64,000 nt of DNA from Nocardiopsis ansamitocini (GCF_030268225.1 NZ_BSQG01000005.1:62001-126000), one strand, 5' to 3'; positions 26,863-37,278 are shown, counted from the first letter of the stretch. The notes: generated by a model from the sequence alone, not told the origin. Numbers and translations are program-made.

Positions 26863-27474
26863 ATGAGCGACGACACGCGCAGCGCCCTCCTCGTCATCGA
26901 CGTCCAGGACTCGTTCCTGCACCACCCCCTGTGGCCGGAAGCCTCCGAGCCCCGCATCGTGGAGAAGGTGGGCCTGTTGGTGGACGCGGCCCGCGCACGA
27001 GGCGAACTCGTGGTGTGGGTCCTGCACAGCGAACCCGGGAGCGGTTCCCTCTTCGACCCCGCCGTGGGCCACGTGCGCCTGATGGAGGGCCTGGAGCCGC
27101 AGCAGGGGGAGCCGGTGCTCACCAAGACCGCGCACAACGCCTTCACGACCACCGGCCTCCAGCAGCTGCTCACCACCCGTGGGATCGGCAGGCTGAGCGT
27201 CTGCGGGGTCCGGACCGAGCAGTGCTGCGAGACGACCGCCCGCCTGGCCTTCGACCTCGGTTTCGACGTGGCGTTCGTGACCGAGGCGACCGCGTGCACC
27301 CCGGTGGAGCACCGCGACGCCCCTCCCGGGCGGTCGGTCGCCGCGATCATGGCCGACCCGCGCACCCTGGGCACCGACGCCATCATCACCAGAACCGAGT
27401 ACGCCCTCTCCGGACGATTCGCCACCATTCGCACCGTGGCGGAACTGACCGCGGACGCAACGGCGAAAGGCTGA
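26863..27474 (+). CDS. Isochorismatase-like cysteine hydrolase
   Basis: A 203-residue nicotinamidase/isochorismatase-fold hydrolase. The triad is visible: Asp 13 in VIDVQDSF, Lys 88 in LTKTAHNAF and Cys 121 in GVRTEQCCETTAR. It hydrolyses an amide or vinyl ether; the substrate is unknown. ATG 26863 has AGG at a proper distance, whereas ATG 26854 directly abuts it. A GlxA-type regulator gene begins eight bases after its stop, so the two are one unit. Confidence 0.85.
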   Translation: MSDDTRSALLVIDVQDSFLHHPLWPEASEPRIVEKVGLLVDAARARGELVVWVLHSEPGSGSLFDPAVGHVRLMEGLEPQQGEPVLTKTAHNAFTTTGLQQLLTTRGIGRLSVCGVRTEQCCETTARLAFDLGFDVAFVTEATACTPVEHRDAPPGRSVAAIMADPRTLGTDAIITRTEYALSGRFATIRTVAELTADATAKG

Positions 27475-27481
27475 GCAGATC

Positions 27482-28387
27482 GTGCCCCGCGTCGTCTTTC
27501 TGCTGGTCCCCGACCTGCACCTGCTGGACGTAGCCGGTCCGGCACAGGTGTTCTCCACAGCGGCCGACATGGGGCACGACTACCGGCTGCACTACGTCTG
27601 CGAACGGCCCGACGTCCCGACGGCCCAGGGGCTGACGCTGCGGGCCGAGACGACCTGGCCGCCGCTGATGCCCCGCGACCTGCTGATCGTGCCCGGATGG
27701 CGTTCCCCCGTCCGACCGGGGACGGGGCGCGTGGACGCGGCCTCGCTGGCCCGGCTGCGCGACCACCACGGCGCGGGGGGCACGGTGGCCAGTGTGTGCT
27801 CGGGAGCCGACGTCCTGGGACGGGCCGGATTGCTGGACGGGCGGCGCTGCACCACCCACCACGAACTCCAGGACGTGCTGGCGCTGCGCTACCCCGACGC
27901 CGCGGTGGTGCGCGACGTGTTGTACGTCCAGGACGGCCGCGTGGTGACGTCGGCGGGCATCGCCAGCGGCATCGATCTGGCCCTGCACCTGGTGGCGGTG
28001 CGCCACGGCCCTGGAACGGCGGCACGGGTCGCGCGTTCGATGGTGGTCTACGCCCGACGCAACGGTGAGGAGGACCAGGCCGGCGCGATGGTGCGGCATC
28101 GTGCCCACGTCAGCGACGCGGTGCACCGCGTACAGGACCTGATCGACGCCCGGTTCGCCGAGCCCTTGCGACTCGCGGGGCTGGCGGCGGCTGCCGGGAT
28201 CGGCGTGCGCACCCTGACCCGCCGCTTCGCCGCGGCCACCGGGGTGACCCCGCTGCGCTACCAGCAGGAGCTGCGCCTGGAGCGGGCGGAGCACCTCATC
28301 GGCCAGGGCGTCACCACGGAGGCGGCCGCCCGCGCGGTGGGTTTCGCCGACGCCCGCATGTTGCGCCGCCTGCGCGCGCGGCCGTGA
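27482..28387 (+). CDS. GlxA-type regulator: DJ-1/PfpI domain plus AraC HTH
   Basis: A 301-residue regulator. Residues 1-180 form a DJ-1/PfpI-like sensor with Cys 106 at the nucleophile elbow (ASVCSGADVLG). Residues about 210-301 form an AraC-type double HTH (AAAAGIGVRTLTRRFAAATGVTPLRYQQELRLERAEHLI). The chain ends at GFADARMLRRLRARP, around ten residues short of the normal AraC terminus, so the second HTH may be slightly truncated. It probably controls the preceding cysteine hydrolase with which it is coupled. Confidence 0.87.
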   Translation: MPRVVFLLVPDLHLLDVAGPAQVFSTAADMGHDYRLHYVCERPDVPTAQGLTLRAETTWPPLMPRDLLIVPGWRSPVRPGTGRVDAASLARLRDHHGAGGTVASVCSGADVLGRAGLLDGRRCTTHHELQDVLALRYPDAAVVRDVLYVQDGRVVTSAGIASGIDLALHLVAVRHGPGTAARVARSMVVYARRNGEEDQAGAMVRHRAHVSDAVHRVQDLIDARFAEPLRLAGLAAAAGIGVRTLTRRFAAATGVTPLRYQQELRLERAEHLIGQGVTTEAAARAVGFADARMLRRLRARP

Positions 28388-28473
28388 AGGGCCGGCGCAG
28401 GACGGTCGGAGGCCCGGAGCAGGTCGGAAGACGGCTCCGTGACGCGTGCCGGGCTCCCCCGCAGCGCTTCTGC

Positions 28474-29379
28474 TCAGGGCGGCAGTGCCGCTCCCGCCGA
28501 TGCGCGGAGGGTGGCGACCATTGCCGACACCGCGTCACGCGGTCGGCGACGGTGCACGATGTGGATCTCCCGGGCCAGGTCGAGGTCGTGCGGACGGTGC
28601 GCGCTCCAGCCCGCTCCGGAGTCGGCGTGCAGAATCGTCAGCGGTACCAGCCCCACGCCGACCCCGGCACGGATCAGGGCGAGCGCGACCTCGTAGTCGC
28701 GGGTCTCGTAGGCGACGTCGAGCACGACTCCCACCGCGGCAGCGGCGTTCTCCAGGGCCACGCGGTTGTAGACACCGGGCGCGCCGCTGATCCACTCCTC
28801 CCCTGCGAGGTCGGCCAGCCCCGGCCGGGTGTGCGCGGCGGGGTGCTGTTCGGGCAAAACCAGCAGGAGGGGGTCGCGCAACAGCGCCTCGCGGTGCAGA
28901 CCGCCGGCGGAGGGCAGGGAGGTGCCCGGGTAGCGATGCGTGATGAGCAGGTCGAGGTCGCCGGAGGTGACCAGGCCGTAGCCGTGCGGAGGCTCGACGT
29001 CGCTGAGCGCCAGCCGCGCGTGCGGGTGGGCGCGGCGGAAGGCGGCGAGCGCGCCGGGGACCAGGGCCTTGCCCGCGCTGGCGAACGCGCCCAGTGCCAG
29101 GGTCGGCGGGGCGGCGGCGAGTGTGGCGCGTACCGCGTCCTCGGCGGCGCGCAGTTCGCCGAGGACACGCTCGCCGTGGGCCAGCAGCACCCGGCCGGCC
29201 TCGGTCAGTGCGACACCGCCGCGTCCGCGCTCCAGGAGCACACAGCCCACCTCCCCCTCCAGCTTGGTGAGCTGCTGGGACAGTGCCGGCGGGGTGAAGG
29301 ACATGCGTTCGGCCGCCAGGGAGATGGAACCCGCGCGCGCCACCTCCACCAAGACCCGCAACCGATTGGCGTCGAGCAC
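28474..29379 (-). CDS. LysR-family transcriptional regulator
   Basis: A 301-residue regulator. The winged HTH is at residues 1-60 (RVLVEVARAGSISLAAERMSFTPPALSQQLTKLEGEVG) and the periplasmic-binding-like effector domain runs from about 90. It is divergent from a threonine/serine dehydratase gene, with a TTAAC-rich control region of about 90 bases between the two starts. That arrangement makes the dehydratase its likely target and an amino acid a likely effector. Confidence 0.9.
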   Translation of the reverse strand: MLDANRLRVLVEVARAGSISLAAERMSFTPPALSQQLTKLEGEVGCVLLERGRGGVALTEAGRVLLAHGERVLGELRAAEDAVRATLAAAPPTLALGAFASAGKALVPGALAAFRRAHPHARLALSDVEPPHGYGLVTSGDLDLLITHRYPGTSLPSAGGLHREALLRDPLLLVLPEQHPAAHTRPGLADLAGEEWISGAPGVYNRVALENAAAAVGVVLDVAYETRDYEVALALIRAGVGVGLVPLTILHADSGAGWSAHRPHDLDLAREIHIVHRRRPRDAVSAMVATLRASAGAALPP

Positions 29380-29408
29380 CGGACTCCCCGACCTTTCCCT
29401 AGTTCTGC

Positions 29409-29446
29409 TTAACCATCGTTAGCAATGTTAACTTCACCTTAACGAT
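29409..29446. promoter_or_regulatory. LysR-type control region with TTAAC repeats
   Basis: TTAAC occurs at 29409-29413, 29428-29432 and 29439-29443. ATCGTTA (29415-29421) is inverted as TAACGAT (29440-29446). The segment is far richer in A and T than its surroundings and lies between the divergent LysR and dehydratase genes, where LysR recognition and activation sites would be expected. Confidence 0.5.
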
Positions 29447-29468
29447 CTTTACCGGCACAGTGGGAGCC

Positions 29469-30401
29469 ATGACATCGAGCACCACCTTTGCGACCTCCCC
29501 CCTTGGCGCGGCCGACGTGCGTGCGGCGGCGGAGCGGATCGCGCCCTACGCCCGCCGCACACCGCTGCTGCGCGCGCGGATCGAGGGCCGCCCGCTCCTG
29601 CTGAAGTTGGAGCACCTCCAGCTCACCGGCTCGTTCAAACTGCGCGGGGCGCTGAACGCGCTGTTGGCGGGCGACCTGCCCGCAGCTGTCGTCACCGCCT
29701 CGGGCGGCAACCACGGGGTGGGGGTCGCCACCGCCGCGGGCCTGCTGGGGGTGCACGCCACCGTCTACGTTCCCGCGTCGGTTCCCGCGGTCAAGGCCGC
29801 TGCGCTGGAGGCGACCGGTGCGCAGGTCGTGCGCGGGGGCGTGGACTACGCGGCAGCGTCAGCCGCGGCACACCGGCACGCCGAAGCCGGCGGGCTGCGC
29901 TACCTGCACGCCTTCGACGACCCCGACGTGATCGCCGGCCAGGGAACGCTGGGAGCCGAGATCATGGCCGACGCCCCCGACTGCGACGCGATCGCGGTGG
30001 CGGTGGGCGGAGGCGGCCTCCTGGCCGGGGTGAGCCTGGCCGCGGGTGCGGGGTGCCGCCCGGTGGGGGTGGAACCGCAGGGGTGCCGGGGCATGCACGA
30101 CGCGCTGGCCGCCGGGGAGCCGGTCGACTCCCCCGTGGACTCGGTGGCCTCCTCCTCGTTGGGGGCGACCCGGGTCGGGGCGGTGCCTTTCGCGGTACTG
30201 CGCGACCGGGGGGCGGCATCGGTGCTGGTCTCCGACGCCGAGATCCTCGATGCGCGCGACCGGCTGTGGTCGGAGTTGCGGATCGCCGCGGAGCCCGCCG
30301 CAGCCGCGCCGTTCGCCGCCTGGCTGGCCGGCCGAGTGCCCGGGGAGCTGCCGTGCCTGGTGGTGTGCGGCGCCAACGCCGACTGGCGGCCGGTCGACTG
30401 A
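29469..30401 (+). CDS. Threonine/serine dehydratase-like PLP enzyme
   Basis: A 310-residue fold-type II PLP enzyme without an ACT domain. The PLP Lys lies in LTGSFKLRGALNAL. The glycine-rich phosphate clamp is AVGGGGLLAGVSLAAG, and ASGGNHGVGVATAAG binds the substrate carboxylate. It deaminates threonine or serine to the 2-oxo acid. GGGAG at a good distance supports ATG 29469 over the upstream GTG. The divergent LysR gene probably regulates it. A second, LysR-free paralogue lies at 48.5-49.4 kb. Confidence 0.9.
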   Translation: MTSSTTFATSPLGAADVRAAAERIAPYARRTPLLRARIEGRPLLLKLEHLQLTGSFKLRGALNALLAGDLPAAVVTASGGNHGVGVATAAGLLGVHATVYVPASVPAVKAAALEATGAQVVRGGVDYAAASAAAHRHAEAGGLRYLHAFDDPDVIAGQGTLGAEIMADAPDCDAIAVAVGGGGLLAGVSLAAGAGCRPVGVEPQGCRGMHDALAAGEPVDSPVDSVASSSLGATRVGAVPFAVLRDRGAASVLVSDAEILDARDRLWSELRIAAEPAAAAPFAAWLAGRVPGELPCLVVCGANADWRPVD

Positions 30402-30405
30402 CCCT

Positions 30406-30435
30406 CCCGCGGGCCCGTTGCGACGGGCCCGCGGG
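30406..30435. terminator. Bidirectional terminator
   Basis: CCCGCGGGCCCGT and ACGGGCCCGCGGG form a 13-bp perfect stem around TGCG, followed by ATTGTT. It sits between the convergent dehydratase and DUF952 genes and could end both transcripts. Confidence 0.75.
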
Positions 30436-30440
30436 ATTGT

Positions 30441-30800
30441 TCATGGCCGCGGCACGAGGGCGGTGAAGTGCCCTTGCTCGTCGCGTTCGAGATCGAGCAG
30501 CGCGACGACCGCGGAACGCTCGATGGGCCCGTACACGTGCCGGAACCGGATTCCGTCCGCGAAACCGGGCGGCGTCGGGACCGCCTCCTCGTCGCGGACC
30601 TCCGAGCTCAGCCCGGCTTCGTCGATCATCAGGGCGATGACGGGGCTCGGGGTGTCCCTGAAGAAGGCGTTGGCCACCTCCAGGGTCACCTTCTCGTCGC
30701 CCACGCCGTGCACGAAACCGTCACGGTCGAGAGAGGCCGGGGTGTAGGGGCGGTCGGGATCGGACTTCCACTTGTCAATGGGTACCAGGTGATAGATCAC
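30441..30800 (-). CDS. DUF952 family protein
   Basis: A 119-residue soluble protein starting MIYHLVPIDKW, with the DUF952 blocks DGFVHGVGD and FRHVYGPIERSAVVAL. The family is widespread, often near glutathione-transferase-like or tRNA-modification genes, but has no established activity. Convergent with the dehydratase gene. Confidence 0.85.
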   Translation of the reverse strand: MIYHLVPIDKWKSDPDRPYTPASLDRDGFVHGVGDEKVTLEVANAFFRDTPSPVIALMIDEAGLSSEVRDEEAVPTPPGFADGIRFRHVYGPIERSAVVALLDLERDEQGHFTALVPRP

Positions 30801-30979
30801 CGGACATTTCTACCGTGAAAATCGGGGGCCCCAACAACTCCCAACCCCTTGTGGCAAAGGGTTGTGGTCACTTCCGCCGGCCCCGAGTAGCCACGCGTGG
30901 GGCGGCCGGCCCGGCAGGCCGGGCCGGCCGATAGGTTCTACGTGCACGAACACCACGACGCCGGCAGAATCGACGGGAG

Positions 30980-31651
30980 ATGCGCGTGCTCTACAGAACA
31001 ACCCGGGTGGTGGCCTCGGCCATGGCGCGGGCGGTGTACCGGCCCCGCATCGAGGGACTGGAGCTCCTTCCGGCGAGCGGCCCCCTGTTGATCGCCAGCA
31101 ACCACCTGTCCTTCGTGGACAGCGTCGTGATCCCGCTCGCGGTACCGCGCCGGGTGCGGTTCATGGCCAAAGCGGAGTACTTCGAGGGTCCGGGCGTCAA
31201 GGGACGCATCTCCAGACAGGTCTTCACCTCGCTGGGCGCGCTCCCGGTCCGACGGGGCACGGGGCGGGACGCGATCGCCGCGCTGGAGGCCGGCCTCGGC
31301 GTGCTGAAGGACGGCGACGCCTACGGCGTCTACCCCGAGGGGACCCGCTCGCGCGACGGACGGCTGTACCGGGGGCGCACCGGGATCGGCCACCTCGCGT
31401 TGGCCTCCGGCGCCCCGGTGGTGCCGGTGGCCCTGTTCGGTACCGAGCGGATCCAGCCCGTGGGCACCCGGATGCCTCGCATCAGCCCGATCCGGATCCG
31501 CTTCGGCGCCCCCATGGACTTCTCCACGGGCTACGACCACCTCAAGCCCGGCAAGGCCCGCCGCGAGGTCACCGACACGATCATGGACGCCATCCACGCG
31601 CTGTCGGGCCAGGAGCGCGCCGACACCTACAACGAGCCCGCCACCGGCTGA
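30980..31651 (+). CDS. 1-acyl-glycerol-3-phosphate acyltransferase (PlsC family)
   Basis: A 223-residue membrane-associated acyltransferase. The catalytic NHX4D motif is NHLSFVD at about residues 39-45, and the glycerol-phosphate motif is YPEGTRSRDG. The PVVPVALFG block follows. It acylates lysophosphatidate in phospholipid synthesis; related enzymes act on glycolipids. GGGAG abuts the ATG at 30980, so the GTG two codons later (30986) is the better-spaced start; the difference is two residues. Confidence 0.9.
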   Translation: MRVLYRTTRVVASAMARAVYRPRIEGLELLPASGPLLIASNHLSFVDSVVIPLAVPRRVRFMAKAEYFEGPGVKGRISRQVFTSLGALPVRRGTGRDAIAALEAGLGVLKDGDAYGVYPEGTRSRDGRLYRGRTGIGHLALASGAPVVPVALFGTERIQPVGTRMPRISPIRIRFGAPMDFSTGYDHLKPGKARREVTDTIMDAIHALSGQERADTYNEPATG

Positions 31652-31671
31652 GGGCCCCGCCCCGAACGGCC

Positions 31672-31699
31672 GCGCGCACCGGCACGTGCCGGTGCGCGC
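31672..31699. terminator. 28-bp perfect palindrome, bidirectional terminator
   Basis: GCGCGCACCGGCAC is followed immediately by its complement GTGCCGGTGCGCGC. It lies between the convergent acyltransferase and aminopeptidase genes. No T tract is present. Confidence 0.6.
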
Positions 31700-31760
31700 C
31701 CAAGAACACGGGCGGGGCCTGCGCGGTGGAAGTACGCCCCGTACGGTGCGGCGGGTGGCG

Positions 31761-33236
<1,476 letters not shown>

Positions 33237-33372
33237 GGCTGTGCTCTCCTCGTCGAGTGCCGGTCTGGCCGGCGGGCTGCTTGTGGCTGCCTCCTCCCCC
33301 CATCGTAGGAGGCCGCCACCGCTCGCCCGAGGTCGCGGGGCACCGCACCCGGTTCGTCGGGCCCGCACGGGC

Positions 33373-34341
33373 TCACAGAGTCGCGGCGAGCCAGCGCAGC
33401 TGCTCTGCTTGCTGGAACCCGGCGCCGCCCTCGTGGCCGTTGTAGGGGTAGACGCGGATGTCCTTGTCCCCGGTGTAGGCGTTGTAGGCGCCGAACACCG
33501 TGGAGGGCGGACACACCCCGTCCATGAGGGCGGCGGAGAACAGCGCGGGAGCGTTCGCCCTGGCCGCCAGCACCGTGCCGTCGAAGTGCGAGAGCGTGTG
33601 GAAGACCTGCCCGACGGCGCCGCGGTGGGCCTTGAGGTAGCGCACGATCTCCAGGTAGGGCTCGGAGTCCGCGAGGGAGGTGGCGCGCGGGAAGTCGCAC
33701 AGGAAGGGCACGTCCACCAGGACACCGGCGAGGTCCGGGACGAGGCCGCCGACGGCAAGCGCGACGCCCCCTCCCTGGCTTGCGCCCGCGACCGCCACCC
33801 GGGCCGGGTCGACCTCCTCGAACGCGCGCAGTGCCTCGACCGCGCGCACCCCGTCGGTGAACAACCGGCGGTAGTAGTAGTCGGCCGGGTCGGTGATCCC
33901 CCTGGTCATGACCCCCGGGGAGGCGGGCATCCCCGCTGCGGCCACCTCGTCGGGGGTGTCGCCCACCCTCCAGCCCGAGCCCTGCCCGCGAGTGTCCATG
34001 ACCAGGTGGGCGTAGCCCGCAACGGCCCAAAGAGTGTTCTCGTGCGCCAGCCCGCGGCCGCCTCCGTAGCCGGCGTACTCGACCACGCCCGGCAGGGACG
34101 TGTCCCGGTGCGCGGGCAGGTGGAGCCAGGCACGGACCTGGTTGCCCGCGAAGCCGTGGAAAACGACGTCGAAGGTGTCGACCGTGCGCAGGCCGGTGTC
34201 AACGGGCGTGAAGCGGGCATCGAGCGAGGTCGCGCGGGCCTGGGCCAGCGTGGCCGACCAGAACGCGTCGAACCCGGCCGGCTCGGTGACCGTCGAGCGG
34301 TAGCGGCGCAGTTCGTCCAGCGGAAGGTCGAAGTGGGGCAC
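33373..34341 (-). CDS. Acetylxylan esterase/cephalosporin-C deacetylase (CE7)
   Basis: A 322-residue alpha/beta hydrolase of carbohydrate esterase family 7, full family length. Diagnostic motifs are RGQG (118-121), GASQGGG with nucleophile Ser 188, Asp 274 in ALMDGVCPP, and His 303 in NGHEGG. There is no signal peptide, so it should deacetylate imported xylo-oligosaccharides or small acetyl esters in the cytoplasm. It stands alone, divergent from the secreted protease gene. Confidence 0.93.
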   Translation of the reverse strand: MPHFDLPLDELRRYRSTVTEPAGFDAFWSATLAQARATSLDARFTPVDTGLRTVDTFDVVFHGFAGNQVRAWLHLPAHRDTSLPGVVEYAGYGGGRGLAHENTLWAVAGYAHLVMDTRGQGSGWRVGDTPDEVAAAGMPASPGVMTRGITDPADYYYRRLFTDGVRAVEALRAFEEVDPARVAVAGASQGGGVALAVGGLVPDLAGVLVDVPFLCDFPRATSLADSEPYLEIVRYLKAHRGAVGQVFHTLSHFDGTVLAARANAPALFSAALMDGVCPPSTVFGAYNAYTGDKDIRVYPYNGHEGGAGFQQAEQLRWLAATL

Positions 34342-34761
34342 GGGCTTCCTCGCATGGGTGCGGTCCGCCGGGAGGGGGCGGCAGGGACGGTGGCCGGGGC
34401 GCCGCGTCGGGGACGCTCCGACGCTTGGGCACCGACCCTACTCACCCCGGTTCGACGGTGCGCGACGGGGATCGCGACGCGGCCCCGCGAGGCACAGCCG
34501 GCTGCGAGGAGGCAGAAGCGGAGCGTGACCATGACTGGCCGGGCATGGCCACTCTGCCCCATTGACAACTTTTCCTACCGCAGTTGTAGGTAATTGCTTT
34601 TCATTGGTGTTACATGGCGAAAAACTACCCAAAGTAACCAATCTTTCTTTTTAAGTGACGATCCGCCTACAGTCCTGTCAACCGCGACGGACCCCGCCGC
34701 CGCGGGGCGCGACTCCTCACCCCCGGAGCCACGCCACCCCTCTCCTACCAGGAGGACACTG
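34342..34761. other. Divergent region between the CE7 esterase and the protease
   Basis: About 420 bases. The stretch 34555-34680 is strikingly less GC-rich than the rest and probably forms the promoter and 5' leader of the protease gene. TTGACA at 34562-34567 is a good -35 candidate. CCTAC and GTAGG, separated by seven bases and starting at 34574, form a small inverted repeat. Confidence 0.55.
34562..34592 (+). promoter_or_regulatory. Candidate promoter of the secreted protease
   Basis: TTGACA at 34562-34567 is followed after about 17-19 bases by TGTAGG/TAGGTA. The -10 box is imperfect. The AT-rich setting 170-200 bases upstream of the start codon would give a long untranslated leader. Confidence 0.35.
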
Positions 34762-35943
34762 GTGCAACGATCCACCCACATGCGCGCGCTCGCCGGTCTC
34801 GCGGCGACCGGACTGCTGGCCCTGCCCCTGGCCGCACTCGGCGCGAGCCCGGCCGCCGCCGACGACCTGGCCCCCCTGAAGTCGGCCGGAGCCACGGCGG
34901 TGAACGGCGAGTACATCGTCGTCCTGGAGGACGACGTGACGGTCGCCGAGGTCACCGGTGGTGACGGCGTCGGCGTCGCGGCAAGCGACATCGAGCACGT
35001 CTACGACACCGTTCTCAACGGCTTCTCCGCCGAACTCGACGACGCGGAACTACACCGCCTGCGCGCCGAGCCGGGCGTGGCCTACGTCGAAGAGGTCGGC
35101 GAGGTCAACCTCTCCGCGGTGCAGAACAACCCCACCTGGGGCCTGGACCGCATCGACCAGACCAACCTGCCGTTGAGCAACAGCTACTCCTACGACTACA
35201 CCGGCGACGGCGTCTCGGTGTACGTCATCGACACCGGGATCGCCCCCAACCACCCCGACTTCGGCGGCCGGGCCTCGATCGCCTTCGATGCCTACGGGGG
35301 CAACGGCGTGGACGGCAACGGACACGGCACGCACGTGGCCGGCACCGTGGGCAGCGCCACCTACGGTGTCGCCAAGGAGGTCGACCTCTACGGCGTGAAG
35401 GTCCTCTCCAACAGCGGCTCGGGCACCACCGCCGGCGTCATCGCCGGCGTGGACTGGGTGGGCGCCAACGCCGACGGCCCCTCGGTGGCCAACCTGTCCC
35501 TAGGCGGCGGTGCCTCCCTCGCCCTGGACCAGGCGGTCAACCGACTGGCCGCGAGCGACGTGTTCGTGGCCGTGGCAGCGGGCAACTCCGCCGCACCGGC
35601 CAGTGGCTCCTCGCCCGCCCGGGCCGCGGGAGTGACCACGGTCGCCGCCTCCACGCGCACCGACACCTCCGCCTCCTACACCAACTACGGCCCGTCCGTG
35701 CAGCTGTACGCACCCGGGTCGGCCATCACCTCCACCTGGACCGGCAACAGCACCTACACGGGCAACGGCACCTCGTTCGCCAGCCCGCACGTCGCCGGAG
35801 CGGCTGCGCTGTACAAGGAGGCCAACGGCGAGGCCGGCCAGAGCACGGTCCAGAACTGGCTCGTGGGCAACGCGTCGGCCGGCGTCCTCAGCGGCGTGCC
35901 GGCGGGCACGCCCAACCTGCTGCTCAACGTCTCGGGCCTCTGA
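34762..35943 (+). CDS. Secreted subtilisin-like serine protease (S8, proteinase K/aqualysin type)
   Basis: A 393-residue preproprotease. The signal peptide ends near residue 34 (LGASPAAADD). The I9 propeptide (about 45-115) includes YIVVLEDDV and VLNGFSAELDD. The mature domain starts near QNNPTWGLDRIDQ. The triad is Asp 157 (VIDTGI), His 188 (GHGTHVAG) and Ser 338 (GTSFASPHVAG), with the oxyanion Asn 275 (AAGNS). There is no C-terminal pre-peptidase or binding module. AGGAGG at 34750-34755 lies six bases before GTG 34762, which settles the start. It should digest extracellular protein. Confidence 0.95.
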   Translation: MQRSTHMRALAGLAATGLLALPLAALGASPAAADDLAPLKSAGATAVNGEYIVVLEDDVTVAEVTGGDGVGVAASDIEHVYDTVLNGFSAELDDAELHRLRAEPGVAYVEEVGEVNLSAVQNNPTWGLDRIDQTNLPLSNSYSYDYTGDGVSVYVIDTGIAPNHPDFGGRASIAFDAYGGNGVDGNGHGTHVAGTVGSATYGVAKEVDLYGVKVLSNSGSGTTAGVIAGVDWVGANADGPSVANLSLGGGASLALDQAVNRLAASDVFVAVAAGNSAAPASGSSPARAAGVTTVAASTRTDTSASYTNYGPSVQLYAPGSAITSTWTGNSTYTGNGTSFASPHVAGAAALYKEANGEAGQSTVQNWLVGNASAGVLSGVPAGTPNLLLNVSGL

Positions 35944-35973
35944 CCCCGATCCGGTAGCGAACCGATCGACCCA

Positions 35974-36004
35974 GCGGGGCCCCGGCCACAAGCCGGGGCC
36001 CCGC
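35974..36004 (+). terminator. Terminator of the protease gene
   Basis: GCGGGGCCCCGGC pairs with GCCGGGGCCCCGC around CACAA, a perfect 13-bp stem beginning 31 bases after the stop codon. No clear T tract follows. Confidence 0.75.
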
Positions 36005-36328
36005 GTCGTGGGTCGACCGACCCGGGTTCCTCAAAAACAATTGCGACCGGCTGTGCAGCTTCTGCCACTCCGGCACACCTTGAAAACGTGACGCGCAATC
36101 GCCTGGCTTCGCATCAGGTCACGAGTGCCGGCGCAAAGATCCGGCGTGCCGGCCGGCACCCTCCTGCACAGCGGGGTGCCCCGGAGCGACGACCGGGGCG
36201 AGCCTGGGCGTGAGCGCCGAAGGGTTCCACCCGGTTGGACGCCGCCGATGCCCCCCGGGGTGCCCTCACCGCTGTTGGCCGGGGCCGACGCCGCGGCGGC
36301 GCGCGGGGGCCGAGCGGGCGGAGTCGGG
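36005..36328. other. Gene-free stretch between the protease and the GNAT gene
   Basis: About 320 bases between two convergent genes. Apart from the protease terminator at its left edge nothing was recognised. Open frames here lack family features. Confidence 0.5.
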
Positions 36329-36835
36329 TCAGGGGGCGCCGGACAGCGGCTTGTCGAAGGCGAAGTAGCGGCGCCGCCCCGACTCGTCGAACCCCTCGCC
36401 GTCACGGGCACGGTAACCGAGCACCCGGTAGAGGGCCATCGCCTCGGGCTGGGCCGGCCCCGTGCTCAAGAAGACACGGGTGTAGCCCAGGCGGACCGCC
36501 TCGGTCTCCAGGGCACCCATGACCTGGCGGGCCAGGCCGCGGCGACGGTGGGCGGGATGGGTCCACACCCGCTTGACCTCTGCGGTGCCCTCGTCGTAGC
36601 GGCGCAGGGCCCCGCCCGCGATCACGGAGGCGCCCTCCTCGACCAGCAGGAGCGCGCCGCGCGGGGGCGCGAAGTCGGTCAAGGGGTAGGACGCCAACTC
36701 GTGCGCGGCCCCCTCGGCACTGTAGCGGCGGGTGTACTCCTCCAGCAGTGCCTCGACGAGAAGGGCGGCGCCAGGGTCGGTCAGTGTCGCGGCCCGAACG
36801 GAACGGTCCGTTCGCGCGGGGGGTTGCAGCACCAT
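36329..36835 (-). CDS. GNAT-family N-acetyltransferase
   Basis: A 168-residue acetyltransferase. The acetyl-CoA-binding motif A is RVWTHPAHRRRGLARQVMGALE, followed by FLSTGPAQPEAMALYRVLGYRARDG, the usual motif B. The acceptor is unknown. The ATG at 36835 gives an N-terminus with a short basic leader of about 15 residues. Confidence 0.87.
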   Translation of the reverse strand: MVLQPPARTDRSVRAATLTDPGAALLVEALLEEYTRRYSAEGAAHELASYPLTDFAPPRGALLLVEEGASVIAGGALRRYDEGTAEVKRVWTHPAHRRRGLARQVMGALETEAVRLGYTRVFLSTGPAQPEAMALYRVLGYRARDGEGFDESGRRRYFAFDKPLSGAP

Positions 36836-37053
36836 GTCCGGCTTTCCGTGTTCGTGGCGCGCCGCCCGTCGCGACGCACCGGCGCCAGTGCACAACCCGC
36901 GCGGTCGCCCGGCTATTTCCGGTGCCCTCGCCCCGGGCGGGCAGGGGACGAGGGCATCGGGGAGGCCACCGCACGGGCCGCGCCGAGGGCCGCGGGAGCG
37001 CCGCCCGCCCGGACACGGCGGACGTGCCCTGGGGCGGAGCGCTCAGGCGGCAC

Positions 37054-37278
37054 TCAGGCAGTGGGGGCGACCACGGTCCCGTCGGCCGAGCGCACGAGGA
37101 TCGCCTCGACGGGGCAGGCGTCGGCGGCCTCGACGACGGAGTCGTCGGGGGCGACCTCGGCGGCGACGGCCCGGGCCATGCCGTCGTCGAAGTCGAACTC
37201 GAAGTGGTCGGGGGCGGCCCCCGTGCACATCCCCGAACCGATGCACACGCCCCGGTCCAACGACACGTTCCAGCTCAT
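37054..37278 (-). CDS. Ferredoxin, [3Fe-4S] type
   Basis: A 74-residue ferredoxin of the actinobacterial P450-partner type. Cys 12 and Cys 18 lie in CIGSGMC and Cys 55 in CPVEAI. The position that would carry a fourth ligand is Ser 15, so a [3Fe-4S] cluster is expected. GAGGAG lies seven bases before ATG 37278. No cytochrome P450 gene is adjacent, so its partner must lie elsewhere. Confidence 0.88.
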   Translation of the reverse strand: MSWNVSLDRGVCIGSGMCTGAAPDHFEFDFDDGMARAVAAEVAPDDSVVEAADACPVEAILVRSADGTVVAPTA

